From assembly GCA_963924555.1 (NCBI GenBank), contig OZ004581.1, positions 434,001-498,000 of the forward strand: 64,000 bases of DNA, written 5' to 3'. The translations under genes and the position numbers were made by a program. The DNA comes from Crambe crambe (Eukaryota > Porifera > Demospongiae > Poecilosclerida > Crambeidae). This document shows positions 26,545 through 39,182 of this stretch, one piece after another (position 1 is the stretch's first letter; every line of letters starts with the position of its first letter). Below the pieces are notes generated by a model. It made no database searches. It was not told the origin of the DNA and was given only the letters and a program-made list of their open reading frames with translations.

Positions 26545-28541
26545 CTACAGCTTGACTTCTCTTATTGATTTTGCAAGTTGGTTCAGTCCAATATCTTCCA
26601 GTACAGACACCAGAGTCTCCCAGGACACAGGTTTTCTCCCTTTCCCATGCAGCCATTCTTGAAACACTCGATAGTTGATGTCTTGTGCATTCTTCATCAG
26701 TTCTTTTTCAAGGGCACTGATGTGAGCTCCAGTCTTGTCTTCCAGGAGGAGAATCCCAAACTGAAGGTACTTTGCTCCCACTTCTTTAGTCAAGTCCACT
26801 TTAGAGTCTTGTAAAGGGAAGCAGATGATGTCCATCATGGTAGGAAAAGAGGCTGTGGAATTAATTTGTATTAATGTTAAAACTATACTAAGAAATTAGG
26901 GATAAATAATTTCATCAGAGCATGCTTGAGATAATGGATAAGATGATTGAAACAGGACCTACACCTGATTTCCCTGGATGTCACATCTTATGCTGCAAAT
27001 CTGACAATAGTATGCTCACCTGATGGAGGTGCTGGGTCAGGTCCACTGGTAGCATCTGCACAGACCACACTCCTCAGAGGCTGCAATGAGAATGAATAAG
27101 CCACTGTTATTATCAACACTGTTCCTATGGCTACATGACATCCGATATAAAGGGTTGTCCCATTAGATTATAAGTAGACCTTAGCTATCCTATAGCGACT
27201 CACATGCCTTTGCTATGTAAACAAGAAGTTTGTTTATGGCCTAGTTACCTCATCAAACCACACCAAGTGTTGGCTTTGCATCTTTATTGGTTGGGGATTT
27301 TTGAGGTCGTGTAGACAGTTCATAACGTGGGGAGACTTAGAGGTCTCTCTGCTGTTCACCACACACAGGTGGTCCCTTCCAGGGTGAGAGGGACATTCAA
27401 ATGCAAGCTGGTAGCTGACAGTGAAGGCATAGTTCATGCAAGAAGTGACTGTCTTCAATGAAGACTCAACGATCTTTCGAACAGCACCACAGACTATGTG
27501 TGTTTCAGTCTGGGAAAATGGTTCCTGTGTGATGTGAATCTCGTAGTATTGTGGTCTGGAAATGAGGGTGACTAAGTCACAATCATCACCGTATTGAAAC
27601 TGGACTCGATTCTTCTTGATTCCTTCGATTATCAATGTCAGCGAATTCTTTCCAACGAGGTTAGCAATGGTGGCAGGAAAGAGACCCAGGGGTACAAAGC
27701 CACACTTGTATCGAATCATCAGAGATGCTGGGAGGAGTGAGTTGGAGTCATTTACTGGGCAAATGTGAAGCTCTTCATTTGGAATATTCTGAAGAACACA
27801 GGGCATAAAGTAGATGACCTTAGAGCTCTTGGCAGACGAATCCTGGTCAGGCTGGTTGATGACAGCTATGATGTTGAGGTGCTCAAGCAGTTTAACAAGT
27901 TGGAAAAGTGGTATGTAATTACCCGAGATATCGGCAGTAGCTCCTCTGATATCATCAAGGGAAAACTGCCCTGTTTCTCTGAATCTTTCGGAAGCTGCTT
28001 CTCCCACCCTACCGAACTTGAATGTGTTGACGATAAGGTTTGACACACTGTCATAAATGATCTGTACATCAGAAATGATAGTATCTTGAAGCTCAGGTAA
28101 GTCAGGGAAGTGCATTAGGGTCCCAGCACGATAATGGAGAAACCACAAGGCTAGCTTAGTTTCTTCAGGGAGCATTTTAAGCTTCTGTCCCAAGTTAAGG
28201 CAATAACGTAAGCTGACGGTCCTTTTTTCTTGCTTACGGAGATAGAGACTCAGCACCAGCCAAGCCGCAGGAATCGAGATCTTCTTGTAGTGCTTCATAT
28301 GGCTTTCAAAGAATTTGCGAAGGGTATCTACTTCCCCTGCTCCTCCACTTTTGTTGTCTACAGCAAGAATGAGGCGATTTTCAGAAGCAAACTGGACAAG
28401 ACCATCTCGGTAGAAATCGGTAGCTCGGATTCTCTGTTGGAGTTCAGCATCAAATTTTTTGACATCATCCTCACTCACTAAATCTTTGTGAGTGGCAATA
28501 ATAAATGCTTTCGACTGTGGACATGCCATGGGATCACCCAA
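26545..28541 (-). CDS. COR plus Death domain protein lacking the GTPase P-loop
   Basis: Exons 28541-27249, 27080-27020 and 26852-26545 in consistent phase, 553 aa. The N-terminus begins inside a Roc GTPase: FIIATHKD (13-20) is the G4 base-recognition motif, but no G1 P-loop, switch or G3 lies upstream. Residues ~88-250 are a COR domain (SIPAAWLVLSLYLRKQ, ETKLALWFLHYRAGTL, TGQF). Residues ~250-430 are a uncharacterised beta-rich region, and ~468-550 are a Death domain (KYLQFGILLLED, VFQEWLHG, WETLVSVLEDIGLNQLAKSI). Roc-COR-Death order is known from DAPK-type and invertebrate immune-like proteins. Upstream exons may exist, since TGTCCACAG just before TCGAAAGCA could be an acceptor, but I find none before the satellite array at 28.8 kb. 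Either a truncated gene, a partial pseudogene or a true headless form. Confidence 0.8.
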
Positions 28542-28799
28542 GTATTATTTGGATAAAAATTCAGGCTAGGACCCATTTCTAAGGACCTAAATGACGTCAT
28601 CTTTAATTGATTTAACCCCATACATTTGGATTAAACGAGCTACTTGCAGTACTACTCAATAAGCTACTGGACTAAAATCTAGCTAAGTGGCATGGATCCA
28701 GGCAAGTGTAATATATCTAATACATTGAGGAAGGAGTATGAATTAACCTCAGAGCATCTCACTTACTTCCATCAATGTAAAAGAGTAATATAATATTCA

Positions 28800-29950
28800 A
28801 GAAGAGGAATGGTCAAAAAATATTAAGGACCCATGACCATTACTGTCCTAAACGATAAGGTGCATTCTGTTCCAATGGTCATCAGTATCCTCTATGCTAG
28901 TACAAACTATATATAATTTATATCACTATTCCTAGTTGAGGAACATTGTTTTCTAGAAGAGGAGTTGATTAAGGACCCATAGCCGTTACTCTCCAAATAG
29001 ATAAGGTGCGTTCTGTTCCAATGGTCACCAGTATCCTCTATGCTAGTACTAACTATATCTGCACTTGATGATCTATATCTCTATTCCTAGTTGAGGAACA
29101 GTGTTTACTAGAAGAGGGGTTGATTAAGGACCCATGGCTGTTACTCTTTGAAAAGATAAGGTGCATTCTGTTCCAATGGTCACCAGTATCCTCTATGCTA
29201 GTACTAACTATATCTGCATTTGACGATTTATATCTCTATTCCTAGTTGAGGAACATTGTTTTCTAGAAGAGGGTTGATTAAGGACCCATGGCTCCAAAAG
29301 ATAAGGTGCATTCTGTTCAAATGGTCACCATTATCCTCTATGCTAGTACAAACTATATCTGCACTTGATGATCTATATCTCTATTCCTAGTTGAGGAACA
29401 TTGTTTACTAGAAGAGGAGTTGATTAAGGACCCATGGCCGTTACTCTCTAAAAAGATAAGGTGCGTTCTGTTCCAATGGTCAGTGCATTTTAATGATCTA
29501 TGATCTATATCTCTATTCCTAGTTGAGGAACATTGTTTTCTAGAAGAGGGGGTTGATTAAGGACCCATGGCTGTTACTATTTGAAAAGATAAGTGACCAT
29601 TTGAACAGAACACACCTTATCTTTTTGGAGAGTAACGGCCATGGGTCCTTAATCAACTCCTCTTCTAGAAAACAATGTTCCTCAACTAGGAATAGAAATA
29701 TAAATCGTCAAGTGCAGATATGGTTTTAACTAGCATAGAGAATACTGGTGACCATTGGAACAGAATGCACCCAGTATCCTCTATGCTATATCTGCACTTG
29801 ATGATCTATATTTCTATTCCTAGTTGAGGAACATTGTTTTCTAGAAGAGGAGTTGATTAAGGACCCATAGCCATTACTCTCCAAAAAAATAAGGTGCGTT
29901 CTGTTCCAATGGTCACTATTATCCTCTATGCTAGTACAAACTATATCTTG
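28800..29950. repeat. ~150-bp satellite array with one inverted unit
   Basis: Seven to eight copies of a ~145-155-bp unit containing AAGGTGCATTCTGTTCC, CCTCTATGCTAGTAC, CTATTCCTAGTTGAGGAACA and GTTGATTAAGGACCCATGG. Unit starts fall near 28855, 29003, 29156, 29301, 29455 and 29889. The unit at ~29587-29770 is inverted relative to the others. Units differ by small indels and substitutions. Confidence 0.88.
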
Positions 29951-30102
29951 CTCCTCGGGCTTCCATAGCTATAATACAGACCAGTCAGTTCTATGTTTTT
30001 TCGTTCCTAACGCGCCAGCCAGCAGCTGGCACACTGGAGTATAGGGAAGACTACTCACTGCTCACCTACAGATGCCTTGGGGGCAAGCTATTTTATATGC
30101 TT

Positions 30103-30114
30103 ATGCGCATGCGC
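30103..30114. promoter_or_regulatory. GCGCATGCGC palindrome between two - strand genes
   Basis: ATGCGCATGCGC lies 63 bp beyond the MAP3K stop and upstream of the COR-Death gene, with the satellite array between. A candidate promoter core for the latter, which would put 5' exons inside or beyond the array. Confidence 0.4.
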
Positions 30115-30176
30115 GTATACTGCAGAAAATACAGAATGAAGTACACAAAAATAGAGCATGATAAAATGATTTTTAG

Positions 30177-33100
30177 TTACAAATAACTGAATAACACAAT
30201 GGCTTTATTAGGATCTACTCTCAGTCTCCTGTCCACAGGGAGAAAGAGGTGTCCTTCCGAGTGAGATTGGTGTGGGTTTGTGGTGATGAATAGTTCTTGA
30301 GGTGTGCTTTCCCAAGTGGCCATGTCCAGAGGAGAGAGATGTTTAAGAACCTGAGAAAGAGGGAGAGTTTTGTACATCCTTTCAACAATCCAAATTATTA
30401 TTTCTCCTCTGACTTACAGGAAATAAGGGACTGAAGATGAGATGGGATAGGTCCTCATAGGTCATGCCATCCCTATAGGGGACAGATCCCATCCATCCAG
30501 GGTAAAGGGTGTGACTGTGGCCATTGATGATAGTGTGCTCATAGAAGGAACCAAGAAAGACGTCAATATGAGGAGATTGAGAGGAGAAAGTTTGAAGTAC
30601 CAGAGGAGAAGTGGAAGGATCTGAAAATCATAAAATTAATAAACGATAAACTGAATAGCTAAAATTTTTTTTCGAAATAGTGGAATTTGGAACCCAGTCC
30701 TGAGTGTATTTATCTAGTAAATCACATGACTATCACATGACTCACATCCTATAGCATCAGAGACTGTCTTTCTTTGTTCTTCGTTCATCTCTTCAGAGAA
30801 TGCCAGCAGCTGTCGACACTCCATTGCAGTTAGTCTCATCTTGGGGTCAGAGTGCAGGGAACCGAAGAGAAGCTTCGAAATGGTCGTGTCCAGAAAAGTT
30901 GGAACCATGTGGCCCTTCTGTTCTTTCCCAATCTAATAATAGTAACAATGAAGATGATATAGAGTGCAGACATGTTTAACATCTTGATCAGGAGGTGTCC
31001 CTTATTAAGGTGATAATCCATTCTTTGTAGTGGGGCACAAAAAAATGTCATTTCTGCACTGTACTGTTAACTGATTACTTGCGTACATTCACTCCATAGC
31101 ATCTCTTTAGTTTGTTGAAGTTCTGTTTGCACTCTGTGGGTATAGGGTCCATGAAGAGGTGTCGCCAAGGGCGACGACCTGTTGACATGGCCAGCACACA
31201 GCAACCAGCTTGCCAAGAGTCCAGAGCAAAACTGCATTCACACCTCGAGTAGTGCTGAGAGAGAGAGAGAGAGAGATCATAAAATCCACCCATATAAAAA
31301 TTTCTCTTCTAATAATGTACCTCAGGAGGGTTGTATGCTAGCGTTCCTGCACCTACGTCTCCATGGATACGGTCGCTAGGTCTCTTCCTCTCTTCCAGCA
31401 ACTCCGCTGCTCCAAAATCAGCCAGTTTCATCCTCTGGGCAGTGTAGTCCAAAAGAAGGTTGGCCGCTGAAAGAAAGAGAGCAGAGAACATTGCCTTAAA
31501 AATGGTTGCTACCATGCATTATGTAAGTGTAGGTTATGTTGCTGATAGTCATGTGATGATCATGTGACTATAATACATACGTACGTTTGATGTCACAGTG
31601 AATGATTCTTTCTTTGTTATGGAGGTACTCCAGTGCGTCAAAGAGTTGGAAGGAGAAATGATGGACGTCAGCCATAGTCAACGGTCCATTCTTGAAGAGA
31701 TAAGCCTGCATGCATGCTGTATGGAAGGAAGGCACTCAGTAACTCAACTGTATTAAGAGACCACCCTATTAAGAGACCACCTCTCTTTAAAGACCACTTG
31801 GTTATGTCCCAATAGTGCTTGTACCATTGATTTTAACCTTTGTAAAGAGACCACCTCTAATAAGAGAACATGTACCTTTCAGAGGAGGTTGCTATAGGCA
31901 TTGGAATATGGCTGGCCATGGCACTGGCCTGCTATCAACCAGCCTGGTGTGTGCACGTGCTACTACTCCAGCCATATCATGGCACGTGCTACTATTCCAG
32001 CCATATTATGGCACGTGCTACTATTCCAGCCATATTATGGCACGTGCTACTACTCCAGCCATATCATGGCACATGCTACTATTCCAGCCTCGTCGGTGAA
32101 TAAGCTTACTGGGCATGATCTCCATGAAGAGTTGGATGGTGTTTATCTTGTAGTTTGGCAGCATAGCAGCTCCAAAGTACTCCGCAATGTTTCTAGAGAC
32201 GTTCAACTCGCGGGCTAGCTTCAGACACACGTAGGCCTCATCCAAAGATTTATCATTCTCCAATTCCTATAAACAAACCAATAATTTATATTAATGATGG
32301 AGCAAATGCGACCTTACATGAGAAATAACCTATCTTTATGGCACACGAGGTAAATAATCTAGAGACCTTTAAGTTATTGGCAACCCTTCACAGCCATAGT
32401 GACATGTACCTCTTTCAGAGCAAGGGATAGGGAAGTGGATTTATCCATGATGCTATAGCAGGTGGCCTGTCCTCCTCTGCCTAACTTTGTCTGCCTCCTC
32501 CAGTGAACCCCTTCTCTGTATACCTGCTTCCTGCAAAACTGCCCCATCAAGTACTGAAGGAGGGAGGGAGAGAGAGAGGGAGGGGGGAGAGATGGAGGGG
32601 AGGAGGCAGGGAGGACAGAGGAAGGAGGAAGGGAAGGGGAAGAGAGAAAGAAAGGTGATACCCTACATAATTATGTACATTTTTGTCTGACTTACCTTCT
32701 TTAAGTGTTCTCTGTGGTCCACTTCCTCCACCGCTGCTTTCTGCTCGTCGATGGGACGCATCATCCTCTGGTAGTACTCCATCACCTGTTTCGGAAAAGG
32801 GGAGGGGCCTTCCATCTGCAGCATCTTGCAACCATCGGCATCCTTGTCCCATACTATCGGAGTACCCTAGGAAAAGTGAAACTTCAATAGTGAGAACTCT
32901 AAATAAGGACAGACCCTAAATAAGGAAACCTCTAAATAGAGGACAGTCTCTAAATAAGGAAACCTCTAAATAGAGGACAGTCTCTAAATAAGGAAACCTC
33001 TAAATAGAGGACAGTCTCTAAATAAAGGATGATCTTTAACCTCTGTATAAAGAACACTTCTCAAAAATGGATAAAATGTTAAGTCCCAACAGTAGTTTTG

Positions 33101-36100
33101 ATCTAACTCACCCCTATTTTCCTCTCGGTTTCACTGGGATTGCGATATGGTTCTGCTTGAGGTAGTATTTTCCCTCTGTTGTTCATGATGGCAATGTCGT
33201 CCATGTGTTCCTCCTTCAACTTGTCGATGGTCGCACACAATTCCTGTATCTGCTCCTTTGTCATGATGGACTGATGATGATGGGGGCTGGGGGACAAAAC
33301 ACGTGCTTCCTCATTGCTGTAACTCGTCGAACTGGTTTCAAGGCTAGAATAACTTCCCATCGAGTCAGTTCTTCCACTACTGCGTTGGTCAGTACCCTTT
33401 TCAAAAATGTGAGCATCAAGTCCATCATAACTACCATCACTGTGACTACCTTCATAGTCATCACTGTCATTTTGTTGGACCTTCTCATGTTCAACATTGT
33501 CATGGCAACCAATACCGTTTTCAGAGTCCATAGAAGAAAAGCCATGTGATATAGGGGTACAGTCATGTGACATAGGAGTGCAGTCATGTGACCTGGAATC
33601 AAAGGAAGAGGAGTCTTTGATTGTGCTAGCAAGAGAGTGGGTCTTGTTGGACGGGAAATCAGGGGACATGCTTTGAGTGCCAAACTGGTTCTCCAAATTC
33701 ATCTGTAAGGGGTTCAGCGAATATTCGGGATCTACACTGGGGGGTACGATAGTTGAGGGGGCCTTCAATTTCAGCCCCCCTTCAGTATCACCCCCGCTGG
33801 AGTCCCCCAGGGAGCTGTATTGGCTATTACTGCCGGAGAAGTTGGGAGAGAGGGAAGGGGTGCTAATCTCACTCATCTCATAGCTATTGCGATTGGATTG
33901 TTCGGATTTTTCGCCATGTAGAAGTGAATTCTTCTCCCTGAACTTTTGTATATTGGCATAGTCACTAAAAGTGATACTTCCTCGTTCCAGCAGGAGTTTC
34001 GTGCAGTCTTCGTTTCCCACACTCGGCGCCTTCTGAATAGGGAAACCAACATTCACATTCTCCTCTCGATCATATGACACCTGATCATGGTAACCATCAG
34101 GAGGTGGATTATAATCACTTTCCCCTGAATGAGTGCTGCTATCTCCATCAGATGAATCAGGACGCGAGTGTGTGATTATTGTGATGGAGGAACCTCTTCC
34201 ACCCTTGACAAATCTCTTTTGCACTTCACTCGTCTGTCGCTGGATTGGCTTATGCACCGCTGCGATGTTTTCTGGCTGTGAGAGGTCAAAATTGGGCATT
34301 TTTACCAACTTGTGATCAGAGGATCGCTTGCGGATTGGAGCCAAAGCTCTGGAATTGGATCCTGAGTCTGAGTCATTTTTTGAAACTGGTTCCTGTCTGG
34401 TGGAATGGACACTGGACTCTGGAGAGGTGAACTGACTGGAAGTCATACTGAGTTGACTGTCCAACCTGCACCAAGGAGTAAATAAACGAGTAAACAAACA
34501 AGTAAATAATAGATATCAGTTAGATTATCAGGATATTTATCAGGATATTAGTTAGAATATCAGGATATTAGTTGGATATTAGTCAGGATTATCAGTTAGC
34601 CATTAATTATTGATACCAGGGAATATCAGGATATTAGCTAGGATATTATCAATATTAGTTAGGATATTAGTTAGGATATTATCAATTAGTTAGTTAGGAT
34701 ATTAGCTAGGATATTATCAATTAGTTAGGATATTAGCTACTTGCCTATGAATGGCTGCATCACCAAAACTGGCCTGACTGAAAGAACGAGAACTGGCAGA
34801 AGAATCTTGTCGTTGCTTTAGAATCAGCTCGATGACCTCTCGCTGCTGCAGGTCAGTGGAGTTCTGCCGCAGGTCAGTGGAGTTCTGCCGCAAGTACTGA
34901 TTGTTTGTGTTAGCTAACTTTGTCAAGGCCGACTTTGCCACCTCCCTCTGGTGAGAGCTTGCTGTGCTGGACATGGATGTCCGTCTGAGGAAGGAAAGGG
35001 GATCTGTGTCATTGTTTTCGACTGACGGGTTGTGGGGCAACAGGGGATTTGTGTCTCGTACGCAGGCAGTCAGAGAGGGATAAGGGTCTTCGTGGTAATC
35101 CAAAGGATTACCTGTAAACAGATTCTGGCACGTTCCATTCTGCATGGGATAGTTGGAACCGGAAGGGGACACACGAGAGGTGGGGTAGTCACTATGGAGC
35201 TTCCGAAATGAATCCCTCAGCTGCAATTCCTGCAGAAAACGAAGCATCATACTTTAGGCTCTCTATCCAAGAGTATACTGAGAGTATACAAGAATATACA
35301 AGAGTATACTGAGGTTGTAACAAATATACTGAACAGGTATACAGAGTATGTGGGAGTGTGGATAATTGTACGCTCGGTTATCACACGGATGGCAGCAAGT
35401 GCTGGAATGTCAACTAGGTGGGGGCATTGCAGACACAACTATGCCATTCATAACTGAAGCACCACCACACACATGCAGTGGGGACCTCTATATAGTGGAA
35501 CCAGCTATATTTTCCTTGATAGAGATGGTTTCCACTCTTCAGAGGTTCAATTTGTATTAGTAGCATGGTTTAGTTCAGAGAGTTCAGTTCACTAAGAGAG
35601 GTTTCATTGTACACACACACACACACAGTATGTATGTATGGCATAGAGAATTGCCTTAATTAACTTTCTATTCAGGGGAGCCCATGCTGATCAAACATTT
35701 TCAGTTGAGACTACAGTGCTTTCAGCTTGTTGTCACAAACGAAATTATCTTGCACGTGTTGGTATCGAGTTGTTACCTAATCTAGTTAATGAAATGTAGC
35801 ACTTGACTCTTTAAGTAACATAACACACAACTCAAAAAAATAAACATTATGTATTGATGTGGTATACCCTTACCTTCATGTCTTTGCAGAGATTGTCAAG
35901 GGGACAGCAGAGGGGAGAGAGATTGCAGCATCCAGTGTGAAGTCCCATCCATTCCTTTAGCTTCACACATGATGAACACTCCTCTTCTATGATTTAGATT
36001 TCAAAGGATTGAAAGATGACAACGCAAAATACATGGTTGGATGTGGCCTGCTGCCAGCCAAAAATGTAAGAATACCTTCCTTCCTCCCCCTCCCTTTCTC

Positions 36101-36285
36101 CTATGATTCTTATCATGTGATCATTGTTCCTAAGCTGGCTGACACTCACGTTTCTTGCAGTCTCTATAGTGATCCATGAACCAGTGAAAATAGGAGCACA
36201 GAGACTCGCCACACTTTTCCCCCTCACAGCTTGGAAGGTGCTTGTTGACAAATGCCATCAGCTTTGGGCCCACTGCATCTTGATT

Positions 36286-36372
<87 letters not shown>

Positions 36373-38787
36373 TAAAAACAAACCTCAAGGAACCAAACCA
36401 TACTGCTAATATACAAATTGAACTTCTCTATTAAAATAAGGACAAAAAATAGCTCCACCATAATGAACACGGAGTGCCAGGGTGAAAATGTGGACCTCTA
36501 TTATAATACCTGACCACGAGAGAACATTAATATTATGGTCAACTTTGCAGGCTTGCTGGCGGACAATTTATCATCTGGCAGCACATCCTCTGGTGGTGCT
36601 GGAGGAGATCAACAAAGAAGCTGGTGTGGGCAGGTAAGACACTTTAGAAGTCTGTGGTGGCACGTATGCAAGTACCCACGCATGTATACACATACAGAAT
36701 GTAATTCACAGGAAGGATAGCTTATCCCTGACTTGAAGCTCTAGAAGAAAAAATGAGGAAATAATAACTGATATGCTACACTCCAACGCAGAAATCGTCT
36801 CAGATGTTAAGAAAAAAATCCCCCGAGCTTGAAGCTCTTGAAGCTTTCACTAAAATGATCAATAACAATCAGAAGAGAGCTTGAAGCAAACTGATGAGTT
36901 TGAAGCAAACTGATTATCAGATAAGCCAACTGACCAATCAGATGAGAGCTTGAAGCAAACTGACCAATCAGATGACAGCTTGAAACCAACTGACAAATTG
37001 ACCGATCAGATGAGAGCCTGAAAGCTAAAGCCAATTGACTAATAAAATTAATAACATGAAAGCTTGAAGTAAATCAACCAATCAGATGAGAGCTTGAAGC
37101 CAACAGATCAATAAAATAAACGTGTCACAACTGTCATTTGTGGTTTTTAAAAAAAGGCTCATGCACAAATAAAAACAGAACGTAAACATACAAATAAACA
37201 AACACACACACACACACACACAAAAACTCGCATGTGTACATTGTAGATACTGTTAGTAACGGCACTTGCTTGCTCCAAGAACAGACACAAGGCTTCAAGA
37301 AGCTTACAAACTGAATGACAGGAAATGCCGAGGTGACTACTAATTGGCATCTATCTTCAAAAAGGAGCTCCTAACATGATCCCTTTCTGGCTTCCACTCT
37401 CAATCCTCGACAGTCCGTTCAACAAAAATAGTAAAATCAATGGTTCCTCTAGGGTCTCACCACATCTGATCCGACTAAATTTTGCTTCTGATTAACGTGT
37501 ATACTTAATCACTGAATTTCTCACAGAAGGTATATACATCTTGTATAGTGTATGTAACATTTTTTTGTGGGGCAATTTTTGTGGTTTTCAAAATGTTATG
37601 GAGTGTTAACCATGATTACTTCAAAAATTTCTACACCACGAAAATTTCCTGCTTATGGTAACATTGTCCTTGCAGCACCCGATGGACCTCTCAATCCCGT
37701 AGGAATTTGACCATAAAAGGCGCAGGTAATACTCAACCAATGCTGGCATTACTTTGCTTTTGAAACTTGCTATATACCACCGAGAGCCAGCAGCAACGGA
37801 CTTTGAAACGAAACTGAACGCTAGAATGAAAATAATAACACTGCACTCCAACCTCACCATATAAGGGCATCATATTTCGGTTACTTTGCCTGACAGCTTA
37901 AAGTTGTTTTCTTTAATCATAATTCCGAGAAACTCTGGTTGAAATGATCATGAGACCAAAAAGTATGCATTGTGGCCTCGTACAGGAGGAGGAAATGGTG
38001 AGTCTTTTCAGGTTTAGATGCTTCAAATTTGGAAGTTTTTTCAGTGTATAGTGAGTGATACATCTATACATGGTGTTGGAAAGGAGTAGGCCAGTTTGAG
38101 GTCAAGCAGAAAGTCTTACTTCAAGTAAAGTAATCAAATGCTCTATTCCTGACTTCAATATCTCAAATTTCTCAGGCACATTAGGGGGTGTTTGGAACAT
38201 GGAAAAAAAAATAGCTTGGACCTCAAAAGAACTCCCTCTATTTCACCAGAATCATTAGAAATAATGCTCTTAATTTGGAGCATAAGAGCTGTGTTGCCAT
38301 GTAAAATGATATTTATTTTTGTAAATTATCATTCCAGTGAGAATGGATCTAGTACTTCCACTGGTTGTCCTGGCAACCAACTTCCAATTAGAGTGAATGT
38401 CATTGAACCGTCAAACCAGAGAGTGAATATCAATTTTAAAGAAAGGGAGGAGGGAGGGGAGGGGAAAGGGAGGGGGGAGGAGGGGAAAGAACCTCATACT
38501 CTGAGAGAACAGTTCCCTTTTTTCTATCTCTATTTTTAGCTCAACAATAGTAGGTAACCTGATCATAATCATCTTCCAGTCAATTAATTGTGTGGCTTTT
38601 TCAGACAAGGAAAAGATTTGATTCTTTGGTCACAGAACTATGTGGAATTTCTTTATGACATTCTTCAAATTAATTTTGCTTAGTATTAATTGTCCCTTAC
38701 GGTGTAGAGGGTGTTAAGACGAAGGATGATAGGCAATTGGGGTTCCTTGGTGGTACCATTAGCCATTTCCCACATCAAATCACACAC
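30177..38787 (-). CDS. NIK (MAP3K14)-like MAP3 kinase
   Basis: Exons, 5' to 3': 38787-38701, 36285-36150, 35986-35874, 35229-34745, 34465-33112, 32866-32696, 32553-32410, 32266-32110, 31716-31585, 31466-31321, 31254-31087, 30932-30746, 30620-30418, 30350-30177. From the first in-frame Met (38775) this is 1214 aa. The N-terminal ~60 residues carry many Cys/His. A long Ser/Thr/Asn-rich disordered region follows. The kinase domain begins VYREGVHW, which resembles NIK's YREEVHW, then LGRGGQATCY (glycine loop), LALKE (lysine), FMEIMP, IIHCDIKPANLLLD (catalytic loop with Cys for the usual Arg), LADFGAAE (DFG), GTLAYNPPE and DSWQAGCCVLAMSTGRRPW. HRD lacking Arg is also seen in NIK (HGD) and TPL2 (HHD). 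The ~130-residue C-terminus is unrecognised. Likely a cytosolic kinase of NF-kB or MAPK signalling. The 5' end is uncertain: 29 in-frame codons start this exon. Confidence 0.88.
31739..31880. repeat. Dispersed GGTGGTCTCTTT repeat (inverted)
   Basis: TTAAGAGACCACCTCTCTTT and TTAAAGACCACTTGGTTATG; inverse of the family at 23757 and 52175. In a MAP3K intron. Confidence 0.55.
31954..32092. repeat. 29-bp tandem repeat carrying CACGTG E-boxes
   Basis: Five copies of a unit containing GGCACGTGCTACTATTCCAG and CCATATTATG in a MAP3K intron. Four copies keep the CACGTG hexamer; the last has CACATG. Confidence 0.8.
32895..33030. repeat. ~33-bp tandem repeat in MAP3K intron
   Basis: Units of AAATAAGGAAACCTCTAAAT followed by AGAGGACAGTCTCT, about four copies. 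Confidence 0.75.
34510..34735. repeat. GTTAGGATATTA degenerate repeat in MAP3K intron
   Basis: Many copies of short units such as GTTAGGATATTATCAATTA fill the intron between exons 34745-35229 and 33112-34465. Confidence 0.75.
36288..36367. repeat. (GA)40 microsatellite abutting a MAP3K splice acceptor
   Basis: On the coding (-) strand this is (CT)40 followed at once by CAG and the exon at 36285. It is the polypyrimidine tract of that intron. Confidence 0.9.
36820..37105. repeat. ~30-bp degenerate tandem repeat in MAP3K intron
   Basis: Units of GAGAGCTTGAAGCAAACTGA followed by CCAATCAGAT, about eight degenerate copies. Confidence 0.7.
37110..38700. other. MAP3K intron sequence, no gene seen
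   Basis: Contains a short CA tract (37204-37221) and a GGGAGGAGGG purine tract (38447-38489). No coding exon recognised on either strand. Confidence 0.5.
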
Positions 38788-39105
38788 CTGTAACAGAAGA
38801 CAAAATAAGACGACAATAAATAACAACAATCAATAAACTAACAACAACAACAACAACAAAGCTAGAGAGTCAGCATTAAAGAGCACTGACTAATTAGTGG
38901 ATATGCATCCAATCACAACTTGTTGGGAGACCATTCAGATTTCTACTGTCACCACAACACTCCGTCCAGTGAGGTCAGGGTTCACTAACCGGTTTGGATA
39001 GGTGGTCCACTAATTACTCCACTCCAGAATAAACCAGTTTCATAAACAAATCAAGGACACCTTTTGGGTTTTGAACCCAACAATTTTACAAATGTATCTT
39101 TCCCA

Positions 39106-39107
<2 letters not shown>

Positions 39108-39172
<65 letters not shown>
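39108..39172. repeat. (GT)n microsatellite
   Basis: About 32 GT dinucleotides followed by GAGAGAGA. The ~100 bp after it are repeated once (GGAGGGAATACCTACTGAAG at two places). Confidence 0.9.

Positions 39173-39182
<10 letters not shown>

Noticed and set aside
28230..28481. 83-codon + strand frame inside the COR exon
   Set aside because: Antisense shadow; the - strand frame has clear Roc/COR homology and splices in phase.
28855..29950. CRISPR-like array
   Set aside because: Units of ~150 bp are whole-monomer repeats without unique spacers, in an intron-bearing animal genome.
32547..32852. 101-codon - strand frame overlapping MAP3K exons
   Set aside because: Different frame from the kinase, which is supported by domain homology and phase.
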